NCBI GenBank assembly: GCA_963789555.1
Contig: CAWBKY010000006.1
Span: 78,473-142,472, forward strand
Length of the DNA stretch: 64,000 nt
From: JACXTP01 sp963789555
GTDB lineage: Archaea > Thermoplasmatota > Thermoplasmata > Methanomassiliicoccales > UBA472
Direction: 5' to 3'
In this document: positions 10,294 through 20,171 of the stretch, in pieces
How the letters are laid out: every line of letters begins with the position of its first letter
Position numbering within the stretch: the stretch's first letter is position 1
The notes under the pieces: model-generated
Seen by the model: the letters and a program-made list of their open reading frames with translations, nothing else
Told to the model about the DNA's origin: nothing
Databases searched by the model: none
Translations under genes and position numbers: made by a program

Positions 10294-12919
10294 TCAGCGC
10301 AGCATCATCAGGCGTTGGTCGATGGGGTCCTGGAACGACGTCTCGGACATGAGCTTCTCGGAGAAGCGGAACTTGCCCACCGGGGCGAATATCTCGAAAC
10401 GGGCGCCGCAGCCTGGCGCTCCCGTCTCCTTGATGTCCAGGCCGGTGATGTGCAGGATCTCGCGGATGAAGTGCAGGCCATGCCCCGACCGGCCCTTATG
10501 GCCCCAATCGAAGATGCGCTCCTTCTCCAGCTCGGAGATGCCATTGCCGTCGTCCTCGTAGATGATGCGAACGCCCTCGTCCGTCATCTCATAGGTCAAT
10601 GAGACGAACGTCACGTGCCCGCCGTGCTTGACCGAGTTCTCGATGAGGTTCTTGACCACCGAGCCGATCATGGGGTCGGCGAACAGCTCCAGACCGCCCA
10701 GCTCGCACCCTTGCTTGGCGCCCTTCAGGTCCGCCTCGTCCACCGCCGTCTCCCAGATGTCCCGCACATGGAACCAGGAGGGTTCGGCGGTCCCGAGCGC
10801 CTGATATTGGCGGGTGAAGACCATCTGCTCCTGGATGTGGTTCATGGCATGGTGCGCCTTCTTGAGATAGTCGGCCACCTTCGGGTCCACGTTGTACTTC
10901 TCGGCGAACTGCATGTAGCTGGAGAGCACCGTCACCATGTTGAGCACGTCGTGCCTGGTGACATCGCCGAGCAGCGATATCTTCCGGTTCGCCAATGCGC
11001 ATCGACTCCTCGGCCTTCCTCCTCTCGGTCACGTCGCGGGCGATTATCTGCACGCCCATCACCCGACCGCCCTCGCGCATGATGGCGCTGTTCACGTCCA
11101 GGATACGGCTCTCGCCGTCGCGGCGCCGCACCTCGATCTCATAGTTGGTGCGGTCGGTCTCGCCCATCATCTTGGCCATCATGGCCTTGCGGCCGATCGG
11201 GGCGGACTCGGGCGGCAGGTAGTCGAAGATGTTGGTGGACATGACCTCGTCCTCCGACCAGCCCAGGAATGATCTCGGTGGCCTTGTTCATGGAGGTGAT
11301 GCGCCCGGCCACGTCTATGGTCAGCACCAGCTCCGCCGCGCTCTCGATGATGTGCCGGCTGCGCTGTTCCGCCCGCCATATGGCCTCCTGCGCCTCCATC
11401 TGAGGGGTGATGTCCTCCACCATGCGCAGGAACATCCTCTCCCCGCTCGGGTCGTTCTTGACCACGGAGACCTTGAGGCGGCCATGGAACATGGACCCGT
11501 CCTTGCGGATGTAGCGCTTGGTGACCTCGTAGTTGTCGGTCTCACCCCGCAGAAGGCTCTCGTGCATGCTCTGGTCGTTCCATACGTCCTCGGGATGGAC
11601 GAACTGCGGTGGACGGAGCTGCCTCAGCTCCTCGTTGCTGTACCCGTACATGCGCTGGGCCGCCTGGTTGGTGAAGATCACCCGTCCCTCCGCGTCGCAC
11701 AGCGCCATGCCCATGGTGCTCGCCTCGATGATGGAGCGCATCAGGCTCTGGTTCTCGCGCAGGTACTGCTCCTGCCTCTTCGATTCCGTGAGGTCGGTGA
11801 GGATGCCCTGGAAATGACTGACGCTGCCGTCCGAGGCCTTGCGCACATAGGTCTCGTCCCGTATGTATCTCAGGTCGCCCCGACCTGGTGACGATGCGGT
11901 ACTCCTGGATGAACATGGGGGTGTCACATTCGAGGAACCGCCTCAGCTCGCATCGGACCCGTCTCCCGGTCCTCCGGATGGACCAGGTCCGTGAATGACA
12001 TTTTGCCGGAGGTCAGCTCCGCCGCCTTGTACCCGTAGCGCTCCACGTTGTCCGAGACATAGGCCACCGACCATTGCGGGTCCGCCCGCCATACCATGGC
12101 CACCGTGCCGCTGTGGTCCAAGATGGACTCCAGCTCGTCCGGTCCCACCGAGGTGGGTGGCAACGTCTTCTGGGGGATATGCCGGAAGGCCATCACCCGA
12201 CCGATGAGCTTGCCCTCCTGTATCAATGGGTTCGAGGAGACGGCGATGATCCGCCCGTCCTTCATGATGATGGAGCCGATGTCCGGCCTCATGGGGTCGG
12301 TGCGCACCTCCATGAAGAAGGAGAACAGCGCCTCGGGCTTGGTCACCTTGGTGAGCATGGGTTGAAGGTAGGCCATCTGACCGACCTTCATCTGGGCCTC
12401 CTCCAGGCCCCAGAGCTCGAGCAGGCGATGGTTGTGCATGACCAGTCCGCCGTCCAGGCCTATGGCTATGACCCCGATGGGGAGGCTCTCTATGGTGGAC
12501 CGGAGCACGGCCATGGGGTCGCGGTTCCTTAGGCCGCCATCCCGGGCGCAGGCCAGGTTGGCCACGGCCTCGCGCAGCTCCACGAAAACCGCGCGGGACC
12601 CCGCCTTCTTCTGGATGTAGGCGTCGGCGCCGGCCTGGAGCGGGTCGGACTCGACCTCCTCCTTGCCCCTGGCGGTGAACATGATGAAAGGGGTGGTGTT
12701 GCCATGGCCTCGGAGCTCGCGCAGCACCTCGATGCCGTTCTTCCTCGGCATCTGGTAATCGCAGATGATGACGTCGAAGCTTTCCTTCTCCAGGCGCTCG
12801 ACGGCCTTGACGCTGTTGGCCTCCGTCACCACCTCGATGTCCCCGCCGTCCTCCAGGATCTCCTTGATGAGGTCCAGCATCGATTCCTCGTCGTCAATGA
12901 AGATGACCTTGGCTGGCAT
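10294..12919 (-). CDS. Receiver - multi-PAS sensor histidine kinase (frameshifted)
   Basis: One soluble protein of about 875 residues. A receiver domain comes first (KVIFIDDEESM, DVIICDYQMPRKNG with the phospho-acceptor Asp, and IMFTARGK). Four PAS/PAC modules follow; clear PAC ends are FQGILTDLTESKRQEQYL and MVEDITPQMEAQEAIW. The kinase core has the phospho-acceptor box DVTRHDVLNM, an N-box NLIENSVKHG and a nucleotide loop YEDDGNGI, then KGRSGHGLHF. Frameshifts lie near 11940, 11885, 11265 and 10993, each repaired by dropping one base. Start ATG 12919 follows a TTTATAAT box at about 12955. No membrane helix is seen, so it senses an intracellular cue. It lies directly downstream of arlJ, pointing to control of motility (inference). 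Confidence 0.85.
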
Positions 12920-13016
12920 GACCGTTCGTACCTGATTGCATTGAGCGCGCTCCAGATTATAAACGGTGCCTGCCTGGATACCATTTTTGATAAGCAAGGT
13001 GGAATTAATGTCGGCC

Positions 13017-14699
13017 TCAGACGAAGAGGGACTTGGTCATCAGCTGCACCACGTAACCGGCCGCCGCGCCCACCCAGACCATGACCACGAAGTGGATGCC
13101 CGCGGTGGCCAGGTGGCCGCCTTTGACCAAGGGCAGCATGATGGAGGAGAACAAGGCATGGATGAGGATGACGCCCACCACCATGTTGGTCAGCAGCTCG
13201 ATGTTGTAGGAGGCGTTGAAGATGTTGTTCAGGAATCCGCCGGTGGCGATGCTGCTGGTATCGCCGGCCAGGTTGCTCACCACATCGCTCATGTACTCGG
13301 TGATGCCCACGGTGATCCACATGGTGAAGGCCAAGGCGATCATGATCCCGTAGAGCACGCCGACGAAGCTCGAGCTTATGGAGATGCGCTTCTTGCGGAT
13401 GGCCAGGATCTTGAAGAGGTTGTTGCTGATGAACAGGCTGGTCTCCTCCGGCTTGGAACCGGAGAGGACGCACTGGGTGTACATGCCGCTGAACTTCTTG
13501 ATCATGTTGCTGCTGGTCTCGGCGGAGAAATGGCCCCAGGAATCGGTGGGACTGATGTGCATGGCCAGACGCTTCGACAGGTTCTGCACCGCCGAGGTCA
13601 ATGGCCCGAACTTGTGTATGGCCAGGTTCTTCACCGCGCCAGGCATGGTCTGGCCGCTGACCGAGCACGAACGGCCCAAGGAACGGATGAACGCCCCGAA
13701 TATCTCGTCGCGCTTCTCGATCTTCTTCTCCTCGCGCATGATCATGATGCCCGGGATGAGCACTGGCAGGCAGACCGTGGCGGCGAACAGCATCAAAGGT
13801 ATGTCCAGCGGGCTGAGCAGGTAGTACAGGCCCACCATGCCCAGGACGGCGATGACCACCGCGATGATCATCATGCGGTCCCTCTCGGTGAGGAGCCCCG
13901 CCTTATATTTCTGGCGGAGGGGGTACCATATATCGTCCTTGGGCACCTTAGATAGGATCAGATATACGAATGCCCCCTCCATTATCATAAAGCCGATCAC
14001 GATGCCGTAGATCAGCGTGTCCGCCGTCTGGGAGCCCAGCAGCGGGATGATGGACACGAAGACGCAGATGAAGATCAGGGCGGTGATGGCGCCGCTGAAG
14101 ATCTCCTTGACGAAGTCCACGTCCTTCAGGCTGCCCTCGCACTTGAGCACGTACTCGTCCATCATGACGTCGTGCTCGTTCTTCATGAAACGGTCCAGCT
14201 TCTCCCCGATGTCCACCGCGTGCCCTAGCCTGGAGAAGAAGTCGTTCTCCATGCGGCTCGGTGTGTGCGAGGCGATGAAGCGGCAGGCCTCCGCCACCGA
14301 GACGTTGTAGTACTTCATCAGGCGGAAGATCTTCATGGAGTCCTTGGCCAGCGGGCCATACTCCCTCTTCTGGGCCATGATGAAGAACACCTTGTCGAAG
14401 GGCATGTCCGAGGTGGACAGCGCGGCCAGCTCGGTGACGTACAGCGGCATGCTGCGGTCGATCTTGATGCGCCGGCTCGACGCCGAGACCCAAGGCCAGA
14501 TGATGATGACCGCCACCAGGAAGTAGAACATGGCGAACATGGCGATGAGGGTGAGCTGGTCCAGCAGCGGCCCGATGGTGAACCACATCAGCGCTGGCAA
14601 TGCGATGCCGCACATGGTGATGGTCAGCGCCAGAAGCATCAGGTACTTCTTCCGGGGCATGTCCATGGTCTGCAGAGCCTGTCCGTACTTCATCCTCAC
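13017..14699 (-). CDS. arlJ: Archaellum membrane platform protein ArlJ (FlaJ)
   Basis: Intact 560-residue polytopic membrane protein, the GspF/TadC-like platform on which the archaellum filament is assembled. Two N-terminal helices (LMLLALTITMCGIALPALMW and a second at about residue 45) precede a cytoplasmic domain; a second hydrophobic group with a cytoplasmic domain follows, and three helices end the protein. GAFIRSLGRSCSVSGQTMPGAV marks the second T2SSF domain. It starts only a few bases after the arlI stop, so the pair is coupled; ArlJ and the ATPase ArlI form the motor core. It is the last gene of the cluster. Confidence 0.93.
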   Translation of the reverse strand: MRMKYGQALQTMDMPRKKYLMLLALTITMCGIALPALMWFTIGPLLDQLTLIAMFAMFYFLVAVIIIWPWVSASSRRIKIDRSMPLYVTELAALSTSDMPFDKVFFIMAQKREYGPLAKDSMKIFRLMKYYNVSVAEACRFIASHTPSRMENDFFSRLGHAVDIGEKLDRFMKNEHDVMMDEYVLKCEGSLKDVDFVKEIFSGAITALIFICVFVSIIPLLGSQTADTLIYGIVIGFMIMEGAFVYLILSKVPKDDIWYPLRQKYKAGLLTERDRMMIIAVVIAVLGMVGLYYLLSPLDIPLMLFAATVCLPVLIPGIMIMREEKKIEKRDEIFGAFIRSLGRSCSVSGQTMPGAVKNLAIHKFGPLTSAVQNLSKRLAMHISPTDSWGHFSAETSSNMIKKFSGMYTQCVLSGSKPEETSLFISNNLFKILAIRKKRISISSSFVGVLYGIMIALAFTMWITVGITEYMSDVVSNLAGDTSSIATGGFLNNIFNASYNIELLTNMVVGVILIHALFSSIMLPLVKGGHLATAGIHFVVMVWVGAAAGYVVQLMTKSLFV

Positions 14700-14702
14700 A
14701 CC

Positions 14703-16370
14703 TCAGTACACGAAGGGCAGCGAGTCCGGGCCCTTCTCGTAGTAATCGTTGAACACCTTGACCACTTCCTTGTAGCCCACGATGTTCAGGTCCACCATCT
14801 TCTGGATGATGCGTTCCCTCTTCTTCAGGTCCTTGTAGATGTCCTTCTTGTCCGAGTAGCCGTGCTCCAGCGCGATCTTGTTCTCCAATATGTGCGAGTT
14901 GTTCATGCCCCGGAAGTTATGCCGGTCCTTGTTCGGGTCCCACTTGAACACCACGCGGGTCATGATGCCGCCGGCCTCCCGGTTGAAGCCGACGAACTCC
15001 TCCACGTGGGTGACGCGGCGGAGGAAGCGTCCATTGACGCTCACCGCCGATTGGAATATGATGACGTTGACGTTGTCGATGAAAGAGAGCGGGATGTTGA
15101 CCGGCTGGCCGGTCATCCTCTGGATGAACTTGGTGGAGGTGGAGGCGTGGAAGGTGGCGATGACCGGGATACCGGTCTGCATGCATTGGTAGGCGGTCCT
15201 GGCCTCCTCACCACGTATCTCACCGATGATGATGTAATCGGGACGGGAACGCAGCGCGGCGCGGAGCAGGTCGAACATGGTGACCCTCGCCTCCTCGGGA
15301 CCGGCCTCGCGGGTGACGCAGCGCTGCCAGGAGCGCTGGCACGGCTTCACCTCTGGCGTATCTTCCACGGAGTAGATCTTGCCGCGGTGGTCGATGAGGG
15401 TGAGGATGCCGTTCAGGGTGGAGGTCTTACCGGACGCCGTCTCACCGCAGATCATGATGTTGATCTTGTTCTCCAGGCAGAGCCACAGATAGGCGCCGAG
15501 CTCGGCGCTGAACGTGCCCCATTTGATGAGCTGGATGGGCGAGATCGGTTCCGGCGCGAACTTACGGATGGTGAAGCTGCTGCCCCGGGCGGAGATCTCG
15601 TTGGAATAGATCATGTTGATACGGCTGCCGTCCGGGAGCACGCCGTCCACGATGGGCTTGGAGGCGGACACGGGCCGCCCCATGCGCTCGGACATGGAGA
15701 TGAAGAACTCGTTCAGGGCGAGCTCGTCGTCGAAGCGGATGTTCGTCTCCAACGCGTACTGGAAGGCCTTGTGGGAAACGCGTATGCGCGATGTGCCCAC
15801 CAGGTGGATATCCTCGATGTATTGGTCTAGGATGAGCGGCTCGATGACCCCGAAGCCGACGATGTCCCTCTGGATGAAATATTTGAAAAGGTCGTACTCC
15901 TCTTGGCTGACCCGGACCCGCTCGCCGGTGGTGAAGATCTTGGAGCCTGGGAACTTCTTCAGGATGTTGGCGCCCTCCTCGCCCTCCGCCACCTCGACCA
16001 CCTGGTCGAAGAGCTTGCCGAGGATGCGCTCCAGGTCCTCCTTCGTCTCCGAGGAGTCCTCGCCCGAGGCCCGGGTCAGGATGGAATGCTTGATGGCGCG
16101 GAGCTTCTCCTTCTCCATGTCGTCCAGCTGCTTCTCTATGCTGGCGTACTGGTTCTTGTTGGCGTTGATGTGGATGAAGCTCGAGCCGACCTTGTAGATG
16201 AAGTTGCACGCCTTGGGGTCGTTCTGCGCCTCCTTGCGTATCTCCGCAAGGTCACGGATGGTAAGAGTCTCGTAGTAGCGCGGCAGCTTAGAGGTGGCCC
16301 TAGAAAGCTCCTCGACGTACTGCTTCAGATACCAGTTGTGCTCTGTCTGTCTTATCAGTTCCTCATCCAT
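14703..16370 (-). CDS. arlI: Archaellum assembly and rotation ATPase ArlI (FlaI)
   Basis: Intact 555-residue secretion-type ATPase. It powers both assembly and rotation of the archaellum. N-terminal domain with QRDIVGFGVIEPLILDQYIED, then the nucleotide-binding core: Walker A GETASGKTSTLNG, the Asp box VEDTPEV, Walker B YIIIGEIRGEEA, and the His box ATFHAST. All catalytic motifs are present. Length is normal for the family. It lies between arlH and arlJ in the canonical order. Confidence 0.95.
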   Translation of the reverse strand: MDEELIRQTEHNWYLKQYVEELSRATSKLPRYYETLTIRDLAEIRKEAQNDPKACNFIYKVGSSFIHINANKNQYASIEKQLDDMEKEKLRAIKHSILTRASGEDSSETKEDLERILGKLFDQVVEVAEGEEGANILKKFPGSKIFTTGERVRVSQEEYDLFKYFIQRDIVGFGVIEPLILDQYIEDIHLVGTSRIRVSHKAFQYALETNIRFDDELALNEFFISMSERMGRPVSASKPIVDGVLPDGSRINMIYSNEISARGSSFTIRKFAPEPISPIQLIKWGTFSAELGAYLWLCLENKINIMICGETASGKTSTLNGILTLIDHRGKIYSVEDTPEVKPCQRSWQRCVTREAGPEEARVTMFDLLRAALRSRPDYIIIGEIRGEEARTAYQCMQTGIPVIATFHASTSTKFIQRMTGQPVNIPLSFIDNVNVIIFQSAVSVNGRFLRRVTHVEEFVGFNREAGGIMTRVVFKWDPNKDRHNFRGMNNSHILENKIALEHGYSDKKDIYKDLKKRERIIQKMVDLNIVGYKEVVKVFNDYYEKGPDSLPFVY

Positions 16371-16452
16371 ATCTATCAGGTGCCCGTTGATAGGTCTGGA
16401 TCACGCGCTTGTGTCTCTCAAGTCGGTCCTTTCGTTCCTCGTCTCCCGAACC

Positions 16453-17172
16453 TCAGCCCGACACGTCGGTGATCTCGATCACCATGCCGGACCGCGGCTC
16501 GATGCGGTATCTCATCTGCTCCTCCACTTGTCCCCTGGCCCTCAAGAACCTTTTGACCTGAATCTCGCGGCTGATTCCACCTTTGTTCCTCATCTCGAGG
16601 TTCAGGTAGACGTCCGCCGACAGGCGCACGGGTTCCAAGCTGGCTATGCCAGCCTCGGCGGTCAGGATGACCGTCTTGCCCGATCGGGCCACCTTCTTCA
16701 GGAAGCCCATCAGGCTCTGCGCCTGGTTGTTGTCCAACCGGCGGTTGATAAGGGAGGAGAAGGAATCGACGATCAGCACGTCGCGCTCGTAGAGCTGCGG
16801 CGAGCCGATCAGCTTGTCCAGGAAGTCGTCCCGGACCATGGTCTGCCCCAACAGGGGGTAGACCGGAAGGTAGAGCAGCTTCTGGCTGAGCAGGTGCGGC
16901 CCTACCTTGTACTCGATGGAGTACATCTGATCGATGAAGTCCTTGATGGTCATCTCCGTGGAGACGAACGTGACGGAGGCCCCATTGGCCAGCAGCCCGT
17001 AGCATAACCGTTGGCTGATGACGCTGCGCCCTGAGCCCTCCACGCCCTCGATGAGCATCACCGCTCCCTTGGGCAGTCCGCCTCCAAGCTTGGCATGCAG
17101 CTCGTCGGACTTGATGAAGATGGGATAGAGACCGCGGTCCTTGGGCTTCTCCTCTGGTGCCGGTCCTGCCAT
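16453..17172 (-). CDS. arlH: Archaellum ATP-binding protein ArlH (FlaH) with Arg in Walker A
   Basis: Intact 239-residue RecA/KaiC-like protein. ArlH forms a ring that binds the ATPase ArlI and controls motor assembly in an ATP-dependent way. Its Walker A reads GVEGSGRSVISQ: the usual lysine (GxxGxGKS) is replaced by arginine, encoded CGC at about 17032. Walker B is intact (RDVLIVDSFSSLI). The rest of the fold (ASVTFVSTEMTIKDFIDQM) is typical. The gene lies directly after arlG and before arlI. Confidence 0.92.
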   Translation of the reverse strand: MAGPAPEEKPKDRGLYPIFIKSDELHAKLGGGLPKGAVMLIEGVEGSGRSVISQRLCYGLLANGASVTFVSTEMTIKDFIDQMYSIEYKVGPHLLSQKLLYLPVYPLLGQTMVRDDFLDKLIGSPQLYERDVLIVDSFSSLINRRLDNNQAQSLMGFLKKVARSGKTVILTAEAGIASLEPVRLSADVYLNLEMRNKGGISREIQVKRFLRARGQVEEQMRYRIEPRSGMVIEITDVSG

Positions 17173-17213
17173 GTTTCTTCACCTCTCGTCCTTGCTTCAT
17201 GCCCGAAATCGTT

Positions 17214-17658
17214 TCAGATGCGGAACGTCAGGCTGTCCGCCTCGCCGTCCCCCGTGATCACCTTTACGACGTGATCCCCCGGGGCCAGTGAAATGTTGAT
17301 CGTGATCTGCAGCACCGCCGAAGGCACCCATTGCGCTCCGTTCCGAGCCCAGTACCTGCAGGGCGGTGTCATTGGTGTAGCTCCCGTCCATCATGACGAA
17401 GAGCCCTTGCGTGGTCAATGTGGAGGACCCGGTGTTCTCCACGTAGATGGTCAGGCTGGTGCCGTCGTAGGGCACCATGGCCGGGTCGTTGATGATGGCG
17501 ATCTCCGATTGCATCGCCTCGGTCATGGCCTCGGACTCGACATCGATCTTCTGGGCCATCTCGTAACCGACGCTGATGAAGACGCCGGCCATCGAGGCGG
17601 CCACCACCACCGCGGCGATGAAGAAGATCATGTGCGTTACTGACGCGTCGGATGCCAT
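17214..17658 (-). CDS. arlG: Archaellum stator protein ArlG (FlaG), frameshifted
   Basis: About 148 residues. An N-terminal membrane helix IFFIAAVVVAASMAGVFISV is followed by an extracytoplasmic beta-sandwich, matching ArlG, which with ArlF forms the stator that binds the S-layer. The single +1 frameshift near 17325-17340 separates LQVLGSER from WVPSAVLQITINISLAPGDH; corrected, the protein ends GEADSLTFRI with its stop at 17214-17216. The start lies a few bases after the arlF stop. Confidence 0.82.
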
Positions 17659-17667
17659 TCTCTCACC

Positions 17668-18088
17668 TCATGTGTGGTAGGCCGAGGCCCACTCCTTCAC
17701 GGTCACCTTGAGTCGGGCGCCGTCGATCTCCATCGGGAAATCGATCACCATCTGCTCGCCTGGGGCCCAGAGCTTGCTCCCTGGGTGTCCTTGCACCGTC
17801 AATGTGATCAAGCGTCAGGTCGGCCAGAGCGCCGTTCACCAGGATGTCCACGTCGTCGAGGTCGATGGCGGCCTCGCCGTCGTTCACCAGGGTGACGGTG
17901 TCGTTGGCATCGTCCACCTCCACGATGGAGATGGACGTGTCCATCATTCTCTCGTACCTTTCCGTCTGTTCGTTCTGGGAGTTGATGAGCGAGTCCTGGA
18001 AGTGGTCGAACGATCCGAAGACGATACCGAACAGGATCACGAACGTCGTGAACAGTATCGCCGAGGCGGCCGACACACTGAGACCCAT
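17668..18088 (-). CDS. arlF: Archaellum stator protein ArlF (FlaF), frameshifted
   Basis: About 140 residues with an N-terminal helix (SAASAILFTTFVILFGIVFG) and a C-terminal beta domain, as in ArlF, which anchors the motor to the S-layer. The pattern DANDTVTLVNDGEAAIDLDDVDIL is characteristic of the domain. One +1 frameshift at about 17812 (an extra T in a CTG codon). After it the protein reads LITLTVQGHPGSKLWAPGEQ and ends EWASAYHT at 17668-17670. The start follows the CDE-like gene by one base. Confidence 0.82.
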
Positions 18089-18089
18089 C

Positions 18090-18997
18090 TCAGTTCACTT
18101 CCAAGCGCCTCAGTTCCTTGAACCAGTGCTCGATCTCCTCGTACTCCTGGTCCGAGACCTTCTGTCCCTTCTGCTTCTTGCCGTAGAACCGGTCCATCTG
18201 GAACTCCACGATCTTGACGACCTGGTTCATGATGTAAGGGTCCGACACGGCCACAGGGTGGGTGAAGGTGTCCTCGTGCTTGCTCGGTGCCTTGGTCTCG
18301 GGCTTGGGCTCCGGGACGAATGGCAGCACCTCTCTCGGCGCTGGTATCGGCTTGACCGGTTCCAGCTTGATCGGTGTCTTCGGCTTTATGGCGCTGACCG
18401 GTACCGCCTCGAAGTTGTCCTCGGGGCGGAGCAGCATGTCCGCCACATCATCGTCGAGCTCGGGCAGCGTCTCGATCTTGGGAACGGCCTTCGTCTCCAC
18501 CTTGGCCTCGGCCTTCGCCTCGTTGGCCTTCTTGGTGGTGCTGTTGTCCACGAACGGGTTGTACTCCCGGCTCACGGCCTCGTACACCTGGAGCAGGCTC
18601 CTCATGGAATCGTTTATGGAGCCGAGGTCTCCTTTGATCTGCTCAATGTCGCTTTTCAGGCTCTTCCCCTGCATCTGCAGGGTCTCCACCTGTCCCTTCA
18701 CGTCCTCCATGGTGGCGCCCAGAGCGGTGACCTTCTCATCGCTCGCATCGGGTTGGGCCACAGCGAAGTCGGGCCGTCCCAGCTCCGAGCCGAGGCCCGA
18801 GCCGAGCGTACCAAGGGAACCGCCCATCGACCCGCCCATGCCTTCGTTCGGCATGACCAGCGTGTCGCCGTTCGGTGCTTCCATCTCGCCCATCATCCCT
18901 GAGAGATCCTCGCCTCCCTTCTTCTTTCTAAACGATAGTATTGCTAGAAATGGAAGAAAGGAAGGAAGAGGACATCCACGGTTAGTTTCCGTAACAT
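18090..18997 (-). CDS. ArlCDE-like archaellum scaffold protein
   Basis: About 268 residues in the open frame from 18896, or about 300 if started at ATG 18997. The C-terminal part (DPYIMNQVVKIVEFQMDRFY and EEIEHWFKELRRLEV) is not clearly assignable by eye. The middle (SDIEQIKGDLGSINDSMRSLL, then YEAVSREYNPFVD) is the ArlC/ArlD/ArlE hallmark, followed by a Pro/Lys/Glu-rich linker. These proteins form the cytosolic ring that connects the motor to chemotaxis signals. ATG 18997 has a good ribosome-binding site (GGAGAG) and starts MLRKLTVDVLFLPF; a frameshift near 18945 would join it through LAILSFRKKKGGEDLSG to the main frame, giving a hydrophobic N-terminus. That join is inference. Confidence 0.75.
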
Positions 18998-19056
18998 CAC
19001 TCTCCTTTGGTTCTTAAATTTAAGAGGTTTAAGGTGTTTGGATCCTCTCAGCCCGA

Positions 19057-19657
19057 TTAGGCCAGGTTGATCATGGCGGTGTCGAAGACCTCTGGCGTGT
19101 AGAACTGCACCAGGCTGGTCTGACCGTAGGCCGGCATGATCTTGATCTCTACGTTCTGAGAGTTGCACGATGCCGAACTGGGTCAAGGTCGATGGTGACC
19201 TTGATCAGGTCGCCCTGACCGACCATGTCAACCGCGCTGGTAGCCCAATGCCTCAACGCTGGACACGACCAAGGTCTGCGCAGCGGCGTAGTCGGTCGCA
19301 GATGCAGCAGCGGCCTTAGCGAACACAACGGTGTCTCCACCATCGGTGACAGAGATGACCACGTTGTCCATGTTGATGGACGGGCTACCGGCGGCGAGCC
19401 TCATGTAGATGTCAACAGAGTCCAGTTGGGCGTAAGTCGCAGTTAACAGTACCCACGACATCGTAGGTGATGAAACCAGAAGCGACGTTCTGGATCGCCT
19501 GCTCACCGGTGTTCTGGGCCTGTTCCCTCACGCTGTTGGCGGTGCTGATCAGTACAGATGCGGCAACCGCGGCAACGAGCACCATCGCGATGAAGATGAT
19601 CATCGTTCCGACGCCCATCTCCGCGCGCTTGTCGAACTTCTTCCATGTTTTCTTCAT
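19057..19657 (-). CDS. arlB: Archaellin, archaellum filament subunit (frameshifted)
   Basis: About 200 residues. The class III signal peptide is MKKTWKKFDKRA, followed by EMGVGT and the hydrophobic helix MIIFIAMVLVAAVAASVLI, which is almost identical to other archaellins. The prepilin peptidase site is likely after KRA. A Ser/Thr/Gly-rich body follows (SINMDNVVISVTDGG), and the C-terminus reads VEIKIMPAYGQTSLVQFY then TPEVF, typical of archaellins. Frame changes lie near 19440, 19240 and 19165, so only the first 90 residues are in the open frame. Start ATG 19657 has AAGGGG upstream. It is the first gene of the archaellum operon, and only one archaellin is present. Confidence 0.9.
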
Positions 19658-19830
19658 GTTTTGATCCCCTTTGCATTTAGGGGCCAGCCGTTCCACTATC
19701 CTAGTGAAGCTGCGCTAACCCTTTGGGCCCCTTGCGGTCGGACCTGTTTTACTCGCAGGATCCTACGCTTAGGACCCGCGGTCCCTGCAAGAGTATGAAA
19801 GAAACTTGGTTTTAGGGTATATAAACCTCC
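19658..19830 (-). promoter_or_regulatory. arlB: Archaellum operon promoter and 5' leader with hairpin
   Basis: On the minus strand a strong box TTTATATA (forward 19818-19825) preceded by a purine-rich GGAGG, placing the start of transcription near 19793 and leaving a leader of about 135 bases. The leader contains a GC-rich inverted repeat (forward 19756-19794: GCAGG ... CCTGC outside a GGACC-GC-GGTCC palindrome). It may act in translation control or processing of the highly expressed archaellin transcript. Confidence 0.5.
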
Positions 19831-20171
19831 TAATTCAGGAATCAGCCATGATAACCAAAGATGATAATCACTCAAATCGTGAAATCATCTGGCTATGCTC
19901 TAGTGTCGAAAAATAAAGTGAAAAAGTGGATTTTCGGGGTTCGGCGACCGTGGCATCGGCCACCGGCCCGAGGTCGGACCGATCGGACCACCTGGCCATC
20001 CGTAGGTCATCGATGTCCGTGAGGGTCGCCGAACACCGGGTATTCGTGACCATCGCTGATGGAGACGAAGGGTATGGCGAAGGCCTCGATCCCTTCCCCC
20101 TTGACAATATGGCCAGAGGGGATCAGGGAGGTCATGGCAACACCGTAAAGATCTTTAGAATAGGTAAGGGC
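19831..20171. other. Spacer between archaellin promoter and PAS kinase 2
   Basis: About 340 bases with no convincing gene. Short open frames here have neither a ribosome-binding site nor a recognisable composition. It holds the region downstream of the second kinase. Confidence 0.4.

Noticed and set aside
19868..20107. 80-codon minus-strand frame in the spacer before the archaellin promoter
   Set aside because: No ribosome-binding site, no recognisable sequence and a Ser/Arg/Pro-rich composition typical of a noncoding frame.
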